Positions 36,483-46,072 are shown, counted from the stretch's first letter. The stretch: 64,000 nt of DNA from Kuafuiihalomonas sp050331295 (GCA_050331295.1 JBHJGZ010000006.1:620001-684000); one strand, 5' to 3'. The notes: generated by a model from the sequence alone, not told the origin. Numbers and translations: made by a program.

Positions 36483-36505
36483 GACGTGGTCTCCTTCGGC
36501 CAGCT

Positions 36506-37303
36506 TCAGTACGTGAACTGAAGGCCCACCTGAAACTGTTGTACGTTGGTGAGGGTTCCTGCGACATCGGTCGTCGGATCCTCCACTTCGGTGGCCGGGA
36601 TTTCGGGCTCCAAGAGCAGAAGGTGACGATACTCGGTTCGGGCGGCCAACCAGCTCAGCACATGGAACCGAAGGCCGACACCGAAGCTGAAGTAGCCGGT
36701 GATCTCGTCGACGGTCGCCAGTTCGTCGTTCGCGGCGGTGGGACTGCCGAGGTCCCGCTCGGTCCCGGCGACGCCACCGCCCAACACGAGGAACAGGTCG
36801 AAGGCCGGACTGTACTCCGAAGCGAAGGATATCCGGCCGTAGAGCGGGGTGAAGGTCACTTCTCCACCCGCGAACCATACCAGCCGGAACAGGTCGGAAA
36901 GCGGCGCGCCATCAACCGGCTCGCCGGCTCGACTCAACCGGACCTGCTCCACGACATCCACCTCGGAGGACCCAAAGATCCCACCGCTGATTCCGACACC
37001 GAGCCAGTCGAAAAAACTGTAGGAGGCGCCTCCCACCGCGCCGGTCGACTCGGTGAATTTGGCAACCAGAGGGGTCGAAAACAGGACGTACCCTTGCCAT
37101 CGGCCGCGATTGCCGTAGCGCTTGTCGATGAGAACGGGGAATGCGCTCGGATCCTCGCCGCCCTGCAAGGCCCATGCAGGTGCGGAGGAACCACACACCC
37201 CGACGAGCACGAGCAAGCAGCCCACGAATTTCGCTGCCCATTCCGCGCCACGAGCAGCGCGTCGCGTCCGCCGTCGGTCGCAAACCTGAACGGGTCGGCC
37301 CAT
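36506..37303 (-). CDS. Outer-membrane barrel (GltA/NfsA-like)
   Basis: About 265 residues from ATG 37303; ATG 37321 and 37372 are in-frame alternatives. A long basic n-region and hydrophobic core (FVGCLLVLVGVCGSSAPAWA) make a signal peptide. The mature part is a barrel with FDWLGVGISGGIFGSSEVDV, VTFTPLYGRISFASEYSPAF and the aromatic C-terminus FQVGLQFTY. It is the first gene of the Nfs/Glt-like string, 23 bases before the second barrel. The nearest promoter region would be 37304-37492, where I see no clear promoter boxes. Confidence 0.75.
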   Translation of the reverse strand: MGRPVQVCDRRRTRRAARGAEWAAKFVGCLLVLVGVCGSSAPAWALQGGEDPSAFPVLIDKRYGNRGRWQGYVLFSTPLVAKFTESTGAVGGASYSFFDWLGVGISGGIFGSSEVDVVEQVRLSRAGEPVDGAPLSDLFRLVWFAGGEVTFTPLYGRISFASEYSPAFDLFLVLGGGVAGTERDLGSPTAANDELATVDEITGYFSFGVGLRFHVLSWLAARTEYRHLLLLEPEIPATEVEDPTTDVAGTLTNVQQFQVGLQFTY

Positions 37304-37492
37304 CTGCGACGGGGATTTCATTCGATATGCGCGTCGTCCCCGAGGCTCGGTGACACCGTACTGGTTGTCCATCAGCGAGCTCTTGCGCCCATGACACGCA
37401 CGGAGCGCTGAGCTACCACGCGCACTTGACCGAGGCAACATGTTCGAAAGCGAGCCCGAGGCCTGCAAAGCGTCCTGACAAACGGCTCGGTT

Positions 37493-38257
37493 TCATGAGC
37501 CGAGGAGATCGATACGCGCGTCGCGCAAGACATCCACCAGGTCGCGACACGCTTGCTCGAACCCCACCATGACTGCGCGCGCCACAACCGCATGACCGGC
37601 GACGATCTCGCTGACTTCGGCGATGCGCGCGACCGGAGCGGCGTTGTGGTAGCCCAGGTCGTCCCCCACCGCGACCTCGAGACCGAGCTTACGAGCGGTC
37701 TTTGCCGAATCGCGAATCCGCGCCAGTTCTTCGCTGCGTTCGCGATGATTGCGGGCCTCGGAATAGCGAAGGCCATGAAGAAACACGCCGTCTACGTTCG
37801 CCTTGTGGGCGGCGCGCACTTGGTCGAGGTCCGCCGGAATACGAACCGAAACCCAGATGCCTGCGTCCTGCATGAGACGCGCCCCTCGAGCAATGCTCTC
37901 CCGCGCCTGAACCGCATCGACGGTCCCCGCCATGGCGGCGGCTAGTCCGTCTCGTTCGTCTGGCACGAAGACCACCCGATCGGGTCGCACCTCCAACGCA
38001 TATGTCAACATATCCTGCGAGGACGGCAGGGATAGATCGAGACGTGAGGTGACGGTTCGGCGCAAGACTTCGACGTCTCGCCCGGCAATCACGTTTCGCT
38101 CTTCGCGAAGGCGCACTGCGATGGCTTCGACTCCCGCCCGTTCTGCCGCCATCGCGGCATCCACCGGATCCGGCGCCCGACCAGTGGAGACGTCGATGGT
38201 TCCGAGACGACGGATCTGGCCCACCAGATCAACATCCACAGTCAGGCGACAGCGCAT
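37493..38257 (-). CDS. pdxJ: PdxJ-like protein with all three catalytic residues replaced
   Basis: A 254-residue TIM-barrel protein clearly related to pyridoxine 5'-phosphate synthase: APDPVDAAMAAERAGVEAI, REERNVIAGRDVEVL, GYHN and AGHAVVARAVMVGF align along the whole length. Set against the E. coli enzyme, catalytic His45 is Arg49, Glu72 is Ser76 and His193 is Asp199; the N-terminal NIDHxATLR becomes DVDLVGQIR. It is therefore unlikely to close the pyridine ring. It follows glmM by 15 bases in the usual folP-glmM-pdxJ order, so it sits where a genuine pdxJ is expected. It may have a new substrate or a binding role, or the true PLP route may lie elsewhere. Confidence 0.8.
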   Translation of the reverse strand: MRCRLTVDVDLVGQIRRLGTIDVSTGRAPDPVDAAMAAERAGVEAIAVRLREERNVIAGRDVEVLRRTVTSRLDLSLPSSQDMLTYALEVRPDRVVFVPDERDGLAAAMAGTVDAVQARESIARGARLMQDAGIWVSVRIPADLDQVRAAHKANVDGVFLHGLRYSEARNHRERSEELARIRDSAKTARKLGLEVAVGDDLGYHNAAPVARIAEVSEIVAGHAVVARAVMVGFEQACRDLVDVLRDARIDLLGS

Positions 38258-38272
38258 CGTCTTTCCTTTTCC

Positions 38273-39646
38273 CTAGCAGGCGCCGGTCCGCCTTGCGATT
38301 TCCCGCTCCAGCAGCCCGGCAATCTCCTCTGCGACCATGCGGGTGTGGTCTGGATTCGGGCCCTCCACCATGACGCGCGCCTTGTTTTCCGTTCCCGAGT
38401 ACCGAACGAGGACGCGCCCGCCGGACCCGAGGTCGGCCTTCGCGCTCTCGATGGCTCGATGCACGTTTGGAAGCTCCGAGAGGGGGGGCTTGGAGGACAC
38501 ACGAACGTTGACCAAGTGCTGAGGCACCCGTTCGAACCATGAGGTGAGCTCGCTCAGCGGTCGGTTCGAGCGGATCATCACGTCCAGGAGCCGCATCGCG
38601 GCGACACACCCATCCCCCGTGGACGCATGGTCCAGGAAGATCAGGTGCCCAGACTGCTCTCCCCCGAATCGGTAACCATGCTCCCGCATGCACTCGACCA
38701 CGTAGCGGTCTCCGACCGCGGTCCGGACGACCTTGATACCGACACTCTCGAGGGCGCGCTCCAGCCCGAGATTCGACATGACCGTGCAAACGACCGTGGC
38801 CTGTGGAAGGCGCCCCTTGCTCATGAGGTCACGACCACAGATGGCCATGACCGCGTCGCCGTCCACGATCTCGCCCTTCTCGTCCACTACGATCAATCGA
38901 TCCGCATCCCCATCCAAGGCGAGACCCAGCGAAGCACCTTCCTCGACGACCTTCTTGCGGAGCCGTTCCGGCGCCGTGGCACCGCAAGACGCGTTGATGT
39001 TCTTCCCGTCCGGCTCGACGCCGAACGATACGACTTCGGCCCCCAGCTCTTCGAACATTTGGGGGGCAACGCGATACGCGGCGCCATTGGCGCAATCCAC
39101 CACCAGCTTGAGGCCCTCGAGGGACCGGTCGGGGTCGAAGGTGCTCTTGACGTACTGAACGTATCGCCCTCGAGCATCCTCCATTTTCTGGGTCTTGCCG
39201 ATGTCGAGGGCGGTCGGCCGAATGTTATCGATTTGCCCGGACTCCAACAGCGTTTCCATCTCGGCCTCGATGGCGTCCGCTAGCTTGAATCCATCCGCAC
39301 CGAAGAACTTGATTCCATTGTCCTGGAAAGGATTGTGGCTCGCGCTGATCATGATTCCCGCATCACAGCGGAGCGTCTTCGTCAGGAAGGCCACCGCGGG
39401 CGTAGGCATCGGCCCCACCAGGGTCACATCTACCCCGAACGAGCACACCCCCGAGGAAATGGCGAACTCCAACATGTAGCCGGAGATCCGAGTATCCTTG
39501 CCCACGACGATGCGGTGGCGATGATGCCCGCGCTTGCTGATGTGGGCGATGGCGCGCCCCAGCTTCAGCGCGACCTCGGCCGTCATGGGATGTTCGTTGG
39601 CCACTCCTCGGACGCCGTCCGTGCCAAACAACTTGCGATGATTCAT
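38273..39646 (-). CDS. glmM: Phosphoglucosamine mutase
   Basis: A 457-residue cytoplasmic enzyme that converts glucosamine-6-phosphate to glucosamine-1-phosphate for UDP-GlcNAc synthesis. It opens with KLFGTDGVRGVAN, has the phosphoserine loop SASHNPFQDNGIKFFG, the metal loop DGDADRL and the C-terminal phosphate-binding VRYSGTENKARVM. The ATG at 39646 overlaps the folP stop (ATGA); the eight extra codons upstream are inside folP. Length is normal. Confidence 0.95.
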   Translation of the reverse strand: MNHRKLFGTDGVRGVANEHPMTAEVALKLGRAIAHISKRGHHRHRIVVGKDTRISGYMLEFAISSGVCSFGVDVTLVGPMPTPAVAFLTKTLRCDAGIMISASHNPFQDNGIKFFGADGFKLADAIEAEMETLLESGQIDNIRPTALDIGKTQKMEDARGRYVQYVKSTFDPDRSLEGLKLVVDCANGAAYRVAPQMFEELGAEVVSFGVEPDGKNINASCGATAPERLRKKVVEEGASLGLALDGDADRLIVVDEKGEIVDGDAVMAICGRDLMSKGRLPQATVVCTVMSNLGLERALESVGIKVVRTAVGDRYVVECMREHGYRFGGEQSGHLIFLDHASTGDGCVAAMRLLDVMIRSNRPLSELTSWFERVPQHLVNVRVSSKPPLSELPNVHRAIESAKADLGSGGRVLVRYSGTENKARVMVEGPNPDHTRMVAEEIAGLLEREIARRTGAC

Positions 39647-40473
39647 CGGTACTCTTGACCCCTTACCCATGCATCGGCCACGCGAACCACGTCTGTCATC
39701 GCGGGCACATCGTGGACCCGAACCAGATCAGCGCCCCCCGCGATGGCGAGTGCGACCGACGCCGCGGTGCCATAATCACGCTGCGAAGGATCGCGTCCAG
39801 TTAGGTGGCCGATAAAGCCCTTTCGGCTCGTTCCGACCAGCAAGGGCGCATCGAGCGCCTTGAAATGTGAAAGGTTCCTGAGCAGAGCCAAATTCTCGTC
39901 CAGTGTCTTGCCAAAGCCGATGCCAGGGTCGAGCCAAATCTGCGGAAACTGAACTCCGGCCCGATGTGCGGACTCCCTGGCCACACGAAGAGCGTTGCGC
40001 ACCGCGGTGACGACATCCGGCCGATACGTCCATGTGCCCTCCTGCATCGTCGCAGGTCGTCCTCTGGTGTGGGACAAAATGATTGGGCACTTCGCCTCGG
40101 CCGCCACCGAGAGGATGAGGGGTTCGAATTCGCCTCCGGAGATGTCGTTGATCACCGCTGCCCCTTCCCCGACCGCCTGTCGGGCTACCTCCGCTTTGTA
40201 GGTGTCGATGGAGACCGGACCCAGACCTCGTCGCGCCAGCTCTCGTATCACCGGTATGGTTCGCGCAAGTTCGATTTCAAGGGGGACCGGCTCGCTTCCC
40301 GGCCGAGTCGACTCTCCTCCGATATCCACCATGGATGCACCCGCTTCCAACATGTCAGAGGCGGCCCGAATCGCTCGCTCTACCGTCGGGTACCGACCAC
40401 CGTCGGAAAACGAGTCAGGCGTCACGTTGAGAATACCCACGACGTGGGTTCGGTCGCCGAAGGTCAACGTCAT
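39643..40473 (-). CDS. folP: Dihydropteroate synthase
   Basis: A 276-residue enzyme joining p-aminobenzoate to the pterin pyrophosphate in folate synthesis; it is the target of sulfonamides. It has GILNVTPDSFSDGG (residues 13-26), IGGESTRPGS, DISGG, a KGFIGHLTGR-type loop and VHDVPAMTDV with the C-terminal His. It is coupled to glmM by ATGA overlap, a common pair in bacteria. In related genomes it usually follows ftsH; here 9 kb of opposite-strand genes lie between. Confidence 0.95.
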   Translation of the reverse strand: MTLTFGDRTHVVGILNVTPDSFSDGGRYPTVERAIRAASDMLEAGASMVDIGGESTRPGSEPVPLEIELARTIPVIRELARRGLGPVSIDTYKAEVARQAVGEGAAVINDISGGEFEPLILSVAAEAKCPIILSHTRGRPATMQEGTWTYRPDVVTAVRNALRVARESAHRAGVQFPQIWLDPGIGFGKTLDENLALLRNLSHFKALDAPLLVGTSRKGFIGHLTGRDPSQRDYGTAASVALAIAGGADLVRVHDVPAMTDVVRVADAWVRGQEYR

Positions 40474-40639
40474 GAATCGGCTCTAACCGAGCGGTGGCGA
40501 ATATCCAAGCGTTCTTTCCAGTGTAACGTGATGACTGGAGCGGCAGAATGGAAGGTCGTGGTTCCGCTCTGCCGTCCTCTCGTTCGATGTTCGCCATCGG
40601 CCGATCGACCGATGCCGAACCACCGCTCCGGTCGAGAAC

Positions 40640-41896
40640 ATGTTCTGGATGAAACCACTATGGATGGTTTGCGGCGCGTGCTTGAGTGCCGCGGGGTGCG
40701 GCGATCCAGACCGGCTGACCGGGCGGCTGGAGTCCGATGCTCTCGAGGCAACGACGTGCCGCACGGCCAATGGCTTGAGCTTTACCCCCGAGGTGCTGAC
40801 GCTCGAGGACCGAGCCGAGCTCACCGAGGTTACCGTTTGGGTCACTCCCTCGGATCCGGGCCAGAGCCTTCCGGTGACCGAGGTCGTCTGGGATGGTTCC
40901 GACGGTACCCCCCCCAGTTTGACGAGCCCGCGCCTGCCGTTTGCACTCCGGGCTCCAGGCCAGGCGATGACCATTACCGTGAACCCTGGGCCGGTGGATG
41001 GAAGGCTTTGTTTTCGTGCGAACGGGCAGGCACACGGGAGCCTTTCGGTGCGCGCCCCGGAAGACCCCGGAAGCGAGTTTCGAGTCCATCCCGACGCCAT
41101 CGAGCGCGAGCTCGAGGTGGGCGCTCCGGCGCAAGCCGTCCTCCGGGTCGATGGCGTCGCCGGGTCCATGCTCAGCTTCCGGGTCTTCACCGACCCGGGG
41201 CTCGACGTTCGAGCCGTCGCGACCGGTCCGTCCTCGTCCCAGATTCATGTGGACATGCTCGCGTCGAAGGAAGGTTTGCTCCTGGCCGAACTGGCCGTCG
41301 ATGCGAACGGGGCCGAGGTGGCGATCGTTCCCATCACCGTCCGGGCCTCGGCGCCGTTCACCTGGCGCGTCGAGACCCGGGCAGAAGCGGCCCGAGGAGA
41401 CAGCTTGACCCAAGACGTCCGCGTGTACCGGCTGACCGCGGAGCTTTCTGACGGGGCTCGTCTGGGTCCCGAAGCGACCGACGCAACGGTGGGGAACGGA
41501 CCCAACCTCGGACATTGGAGCGGCACCGGGCCGCTGTTTCGTCATCAGATGCTCTCGTCCTCCCGCCCCGCGGACGTGTATCTCGAGTACGCTGCGGACT
41601 GTCGGTCTGCGTCCACGGGCCTTTTGGCACAGCTGCTGGGCGTCGCCGTGGAAGGACTCGTGGCCGCCGTGAGCGGAGCGCTCTTCGGTAGCGGCCTGGG
41701 CGTGGCCGGTGACCTGGTCGCCGCTCTTCGTTCGCTTTGTCTCTCTCGCGCGAGCTTGCCGGTGGCGTGGGAGGTCTACATCGGCGGAAAAGAGCCGCTA
41801 CCAGGGGCCACGACCCTTCACCGTCAAGGCGACCGGGTGCGGATCGGGAGCGCCGTCGCAGGACATGGTGGACCCGTGTTCGAGGTCGCGCCGTGA
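40640..41896 (+). CDS. Lipoprotein of unknown function
   Basis: A 418-residue protein with a lipoprotein signal ending in CLSAAGC (Cys20). The rest is predicted beta-rich (Ig-like) with one small-residue-rich segment near residues 330-360 (LLGVAVEGLVAAVSGALFGS) that could associate with a membrane. No family is recognised. Its stop overlaps the GTG of the next lipoprotein gene, beginning a five-gene plus-strand envelope cluster. The upstream 166 bases, shared with divergent folP, must hold both promoters. Confidence 0.7.
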   Translation: MFWMKPLWMVCGACLSAAGCGDPDRLTGRLESDALEATTCRTANGLSFTPEVLTLEDRAELTEVTVWVTPSDPGQSLPVTEVVWDGSDGTPPSLTSPRLPFALRAPGQAMTITVNPGPVDGRLCFRANGQAHGSLSVRAPEDPGSEFRVHPDAIERELEVGAPAQAVLRVDGVAGSMLSFRVFTDPGLDVRAVATGPSSSQIHVDMLASKEGLLLAELAVDANGAEVAIVPITVRASAPFTWRVETRAEAARGDSLTQDVRVYRLTAELSDGARLGPEATDATVGNGPNLGHWSGTGPLFRHQMLSSSRPADVYLEYAADCRSASTGLLAQLLGVAVEGLVAAVSGALFGSGLGVAGDLVAALRSLCLSRASLPVAWEVYIGGKEPLPGATTLHRQGDRVRIGSAVAGHGGPVFEVAP

Positions 41897-43353
41897 TGAT
41901 CTACGCCGTGCTGCTTCTCTGGGCCGTCGCCTCGGGCGGAGCGTCCGTCGCGGCCGGATGCGCCCCCTCAGAATCCAGCGAGCCAGGGCTCCTCAGGGCC
42001 TTCCCTTCGGAGGTTCGATTCGTTCACCAAGATGAAGCGATCGTTCGGATCGAAGGGTCTTGGCAACGCCATTGGATCGAGGGCGACGCCGACTTCGTCG
42101 CGACCTCCACGCATGCCGAACAGATCCGAGTTCGGTGGCAGCCTCAAGCCGGCACATCGGGTTTCCGTCAATCAGAGTTGCACGTTGAGTCGGACCACGA
42201 TCGCGTCGTGGTTCCGTTGTCGGCCAGCACGTACCGGAATGCCCGTGTGGAATGGGGCGTCGACCGATTGCACCTGGGATCGGTCGCGTCCGGGCCGACG
42301 TTGGCTCTGCGCGTTCCGCTTCGCAACATCGGCCGCACCACTGCTCGTTTGGGACGGCCGCGATTTTCGGGGTCCGGCGTCAGCCCGCGGGATGAGACGG
42401 ATCGGTTCATCCCGCCGCTTCAGACCGCCCAGATTTCGGTGCCGGTCCGCTGGGCGGCGGGTCCCGTGGCGTCCAGGTTGACGTGGACCGGCCCCGACGC
42501 GCCGGCCGGCGGCATCGAGGTGTTTGCCCAGGGATTCGCGCCGGTCCTCACGGTGGAGCCGCGCCAGCTCGATTTTGGAGCGGTGCTTCTTCGGACCGAG
42601 GCCTCCGCCGTGCTCGACCTGGTTCCCGTGGGTGGCCTTCCAGTCCACCTGACCCACGTGGCTCCTCCTTCTTCTCGTGCGTTCCGGGTCGATGTCGGCC
42701 CCGGGCTGATCGGGCAGACGCACCGAGTTCGGGTGCGATTCCGGCCCGACGACCCCGGAACAGTGAAGGACCGATTGCTCCTGTCGTATGATGGAGCCTC
42801 GGGCAGCGTGACCAAACGCGTCGAGCTTCGAGGTGTGGGTCTTTCTTGCGAAGCACAATGTCGTGCCCCCCACGCCGAAGTGGCGTGTCGACCCGAGTGT
42901 GTGCTCGTCGGGTGCAGCACCGGCTGGGTGGACGCAAATCGTGACGCCGACGACGGCTGTGAATGCCGCGACTCCGGCGACGTGGGAGCGACCTGCGGAC
43001 GCCTGGAAGATCTCGGGCGCCTGCACGATGATGGTTCCTCATTGGAGCGCTCCGGAACCATCGCTGGGGACGAGGATCAGGACCTCTATCGACTGCACGC
43101 GACCGACGGATTCCACCTCTTCCGCGAGGACTTTGACCTGATCGTGGAAGTGACGGAGGGCGAGCTGTGTGTGGCTCGAGCTGCGGGTAGGGTCGACGTT
43201 GGGGTGTGTCTTTTGGAGGATTGGGTGTGCCCCGAGGACGGCCGGTATCGGCTGAGAGGAAGGTTCGGATCGGAGGACGAGGCGACGCTTTGGATTCGCG
43301 TGCGCGGCACGGGCTGCCGGAGCTATACGTTGCGAGCCCGCAACGGTGACTAG
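41893..43353 (+). CDS. Lipoprotein with ASH/choice-of-anchor-D-like repeats
   Basis: About 486 residues from GTG 41893 or ATG 41896. The signal peptide ends in ASVAAGC. Three Ig-like units follow, of the ASH/choice-of-anchor D kind (LDFGAVLLRTEASAVLDL, then RVRVRFRPDDPGTVKDRLLL). A Cys-rich segment with CEAQC, CRPECVLVGC and DADDGCEC resembles the Cys-rich modules of myxobacterial surface proteins. The C-terminal domain (DQDLYRLHATDGFHLF) is like bacterial pre-peptidase C-terminal folds. It is probably a surface or periplasmic binding protein. Confidence 0.7.
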   Translation: MMIYAVLLLWAVASGGASVAAGCAPSESSEPGLLRAFPSEVRFVHQDEAIVRIEGSWQRHWIEGDADFVATSTHAEQIRVRWQPQAGTSGFRQSELHVESDHDRVVVPLSASTYRNARVEWGVDRLHLGSVASGPTLALRVPLRNIGRTTARLGRPRFSGSGVSPRDETDRFIPPLQTAQISVPVRWAAGPVASRLTWTGPDAPAGGIEVFAQGFAPVLTVEPRQLDFGAVLLRTEASAVLDLVPVGGLPVHLTHVAPPSSRAFRVDVGPGLIGQTHRVRVRFRPDDPGTVKDRLLLSYDGASGSVTKRVELRGVGLSCEAQCRAPHAEVACRPECVLVGCSTGWVDANRDADDGCECRDSGDVGATCGRLEDLGRLHDDGSSLERSGTIAGDEDQDLYRLHATDGFHLFREDFDLIVEVTEGELCVARAAGRVDVGVCLLEDWVCPEDGRYRLRGRFGSEDEATLWIRVRGTGCRSYTLRARNGD

Positions 43354-43460
43354 TCATCGGGTTGGGTCGAGCGCCGTGGCCGGCACGCGGGCGGAAGCCC
43401 TTTGCGCCCCGAAACGGAAGTCTTGCGCGAGTGCATTCAGAGGACCATATTCCAGCCGCG

Positions 43461-44624
43461 ATGACGCGTGCGTCGGTGACGGCGCTGATCCTTTTGCTCG
43501 GGATCGGCTGCTACCCCAAGGGATGGCGCGAGACCACCCCACTGTACCTCGTCGGCAACACGAGTCCTTTTCACGTCGGTCCGTACGTGCTGAAGACCGG
43601 ACCGCAAAGGGCGACCGTCGTGCTCGAACACCAGCTCGAGGAGGCCCCCACGCTGATTTGGTGGTTCCAAGATACCAACACCGTTCTCTCGGTTCCGCAG
43701 GACCAGAACAGGACATCCTTTCAGTTCGACGACGCTCTGTGGGTGGCGGAGATCGACAACATCGACCCGAGCACCGGCATTGGGTATTTCGTGATGTCCG
43801 AGGTGGGAACCTCTGAGCCAGCGCGCTTCCGGGTCGGTCGTCCCATGAATGAACGGTTCAAGTTCGCAGCCATAGGCGATACGAGGACCGGTCACCGCGT
43901 GCATCGTGCGCTGATGGAGTCGTTGGCGCTTCGAGAAATCGACTTCGTCATCAACAGCGGAGATTTGGTCGAATCAGGCGGATATAAGGAAGAATGGGAC
44001 CTGTTCTTTCAGATCGAGCATCCGGTTGTTTCCAAGGCGCCGTTGTTCGCCGCGGTAGGGAACCACGACAACTCCCCTCGGCAGCTCTTCCGGAGGTGGT
44101 TTCGTCTGGAGGACTGGGCCAATGGACACCGCTACTTCGTTCAGGACTGGGGATCGGTGCGCGTCGTCTGCTTGGACAGCGAGATCGAAATGCGCGCCGG
44201 TTCCGAGCAATATGCGTTTCTCGAACGAGCTTTGGCTGAGGGCGCGAAGAAGGATCAGCTGATGGTGGTCTCGCTGCACTACCCTCCCTATTCTTCGGGG
44301 GCGCATGGCCCCAATCCACACCTGCAGCGAGTGCTCGGAGTTTTGGGGGAGAGGTACGGAGTCGAAGTCGTCTTGTCCGGGCACGACCACAATTACGAAC
44401 GCACGATTCCCATCAAAGGCGTCACATACATCGTCGCCGCATCTGGCGGTGCACCGATCCGCCGACTCACCCCGAGTTGGTGGAGTGAGATGGTTCGAAC
44501 AGAGCCTCACTACATCGTGTTCGATGTCGACCGAGGAAATCTCATCGGTGAGGCGATCAACCTCAACGGCAGCGTGTTCGATCGGTTCATCATCAAGCCG
44601 GTGCCTCCGCAAGCCGCGCCGTGA
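43461..44624 (+). CDS. Metallophosphoesterase lipoprotein (purple acid phosphatase-like)
   Basis: A 387-residue protein from ATG 43461 with a lipobox LLLGIGC (Cys17). A beta-sandwich N-terminal part precedes a calcineurin-like phosphoesterase domain. The metal motifs are in order: GDTRTGH, NSGDLVESG, VGNHDN, SLHYPPYSSG and SGHDHNYER. Together these are the D-x-H/GD/GNHD/H/GHxH set for a two-metal centre, with Arg in place of the first His as often in purple acid phosphatase relatives. It should hydrolyse phosphoesters in the periplasm or at the surface. It overlaps the following barrel gene by GTGA. The partner two genes on has kinase-like motifs, so a phosphorylation/dephosphorylation pair is possible. 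Confidence 0.88.
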   Translation: MTRASVTALILLLGIGCYPKGWRETTPLYLVGNTSPFHVGPYVLKTGPQRATVVLEHQLEEAPTLIWWFQDTNTVLSVPQDQNRTSFQFDDALWVAEIDNIDPSTGIGYFVMSEVGTSEPARFRVGRPMNERFKFAAIGDTRTGHRVHRALMESLALREIDFVINSGDLVESGGYKEEWDLFFQIEHPVVSKAPLFAAVGNHDNSPRQLFRRWFRLEDWANGHRYFVQDWGSVRVVCLDSEIEMRAGSEQYAFLERALAEGAKKDQLMVVSLHYPPYSSGAHGPNPHLQRVLGVLGERYGVEVVLSGHDHNYERTIPIKGVTYIVAASGGAPIRRLTPSWWSEMVRTEPHYIVFDVDRGNLIGEAINLNGSVFDRFIIKPVPPQAAP

Positions 44625-46072
44625 CCACTCCCTCGGCGAGAAGCCGCTTCGGCACACGTCGACGGGGCAGAGTGCGCGTCGTGGTCCTGTTCGCGTCGAT
44701 CGCCTTCACCGTTTCCGAGAGCGGCTTCGCCCAGACCTCGACGTCGACGCCGGCTCCATCGAAGACAGCCGACGGGCGGTCCGGTCAGACTCCCGAAGCC
44801 GCCTCCACCCAACCCAGTGCACGCCCGCACTACGCGGTTCCAGAGCCGGATGAGCTCACCACCCCCCTTCACGCGGAACAGGAGCCCGGGACCGATTTCG
44901 GCCGCCAGATGCTGGACCTGCCCCAGAACGTCATCGAACTCGGCTTCACGCCACTCTATGTGCTCACGTACGCCCTCGAAAGATACCGTCTGGCGGAGCG
45001 CGCACTCGACCTCTTCACGAACGACGCCATGACTTTGGGCTATCTGCCCATCGTGATTCCAGCGGGTCGATCCGGTCCAGGATTCGGCGCGGTTTTGGGC
45101 TACAACAAGCCGCTCGGATCTCCAGACCGCTTCATCCTCCTCGGCTTGGCCAATACCAACGGCGACTACAACGTCCTGGTGGAGTTCGGACGACGATTGC
45201 CATTCGTGCGGGGTCGCGCGTTCTCGGCCCAATTTCAGGCATCGGTGGACCGAGATTCCCAGTTCTTCGGAATCGGGTCCGAGGCCAATGGCGTAGATGA
45301 TGAGCTGCTCCGACAGGACGCACTGGATTTCGAGATTGCGCTGACCGTGCTTCCTCCTTCGGTCCCGGTTCTCACCGCCGAAGCTCGGCTCGCGTACCGC
45401 CGGCGAGAGCTCGCGGCGGGGGACGGCGACGGAAGCCCCATCTTCGATGGAACCGGTGACCTCGTCGCCCCCCCTGCCTTCGAAGCCGGACCGCTGGATT
45501 ATCCGGAGGGCAGCTTCGAGTTCGGCGTCGACACACGCAACAGCTTCGGTCTCACATCCCGCGGATTCATCTGGGCCAGCGAAGCGCGGGTCACCCACGA
45601 CCTCAACGGAGGCAATACCGGTGGGATCCGCGGTCAATCTCAGATCGGATGGTTCATCCCGCTGCTCTTGAGAAATCGAACCCTGTTTCTGCGTGCTGGC
45701 TTTGCGACTGCGGTGCCACTTCGAGAACGGGACGACGTGCCGTTCCACTTCCTCGTGAACCTCGGAGGCAGCGATAGCCTCCGCGGATATCAGGACCAGC
45801 GCTTCGTGGACGAGATGGGTTGGTGGGGAACGGTGGAGTATCGCTGGTTCTTCTACGAGCTCGAGGGGACGGGAGGCGGTCTGGTCAGCGGGCTCTTCTT
45901 CGACATGGGTCAGGTGGGCCAAGACATCGGCGATCTCTTTGATGGAAACTTTCCGTGGTCCGCCGGCCTTTCTCTGCGCGTCGAGCAGAGTCTGATCATG
46001 CTGGGACGACTTCAGCTGGGCTTCTCTCCCGAGGGCGTCCAGGTGAGCTTCGCCATCGGAGACGTCCCATGA
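44621..46072 (+). CDS. BamA/TamA-family outer-membrane protein (surface antigen D15)
   Basis: A 483-residue protein. A signal peptide (RVVVLFASIAFTVSESGFAQ) and a Ser/Thr/Pro-rich stretch are followed by a barrel of the BamA/TamA superfamily, ending in VQVSFAIGDVP and carrying the conserved GGSDSLRGYQDQRF loop, the counterpart of the lid-loop RGF/Y motif. No POTRA repeats are visible, unlike BamA. Such POTRA-less members may export or anchor a partner protein. The flanking genes encode lipoproteins, so one of these could be a surface-exposed substrate. The gene overlaps both neighbours by four bases. Confidence 0.85.
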   Translation: MTTPSARSRFGTRRRGRVRVVVLFASIAFTVSESGFAQTSTSTPAPSKTADGRSGQTPEAASTQPSARPHYAVPEPDELTTPLHAEQEPGTDFGRQMLDLPQNVIELGFTPLYVLTYALERYRLAERALDLFTNDAMTLGYLPIVIPAGRSGPGFGAVLGYNKPLGSPDRFILLGLANTNGDYNVLVEFGRRLPFVRGRAFSAQFQASVDRDSQFFGIGSEANGVDDELLRQDALDFEIALTVLPPSVPVLTAEARLAYRRRELAAGDGDGSPIFDGTGDLVAPPAFEAGPLDYPEGSFEFGVDTRNSFGLTSRGFIWASEARVTHDLNGGNTGGIRGQSQIGWFIPLLLRNRTLFLRAGFATAVPLRERDDVPFHFLVNLGGSDSLRGYQDQRFVDEMGWWGTVEYRWFFYELEGTGGGLVSGLFFDMGQVGQDIGDLFDGNFPWSAGLSLRVEQSLIMLGRLQLGFSPEGVQVSFAIGDVP

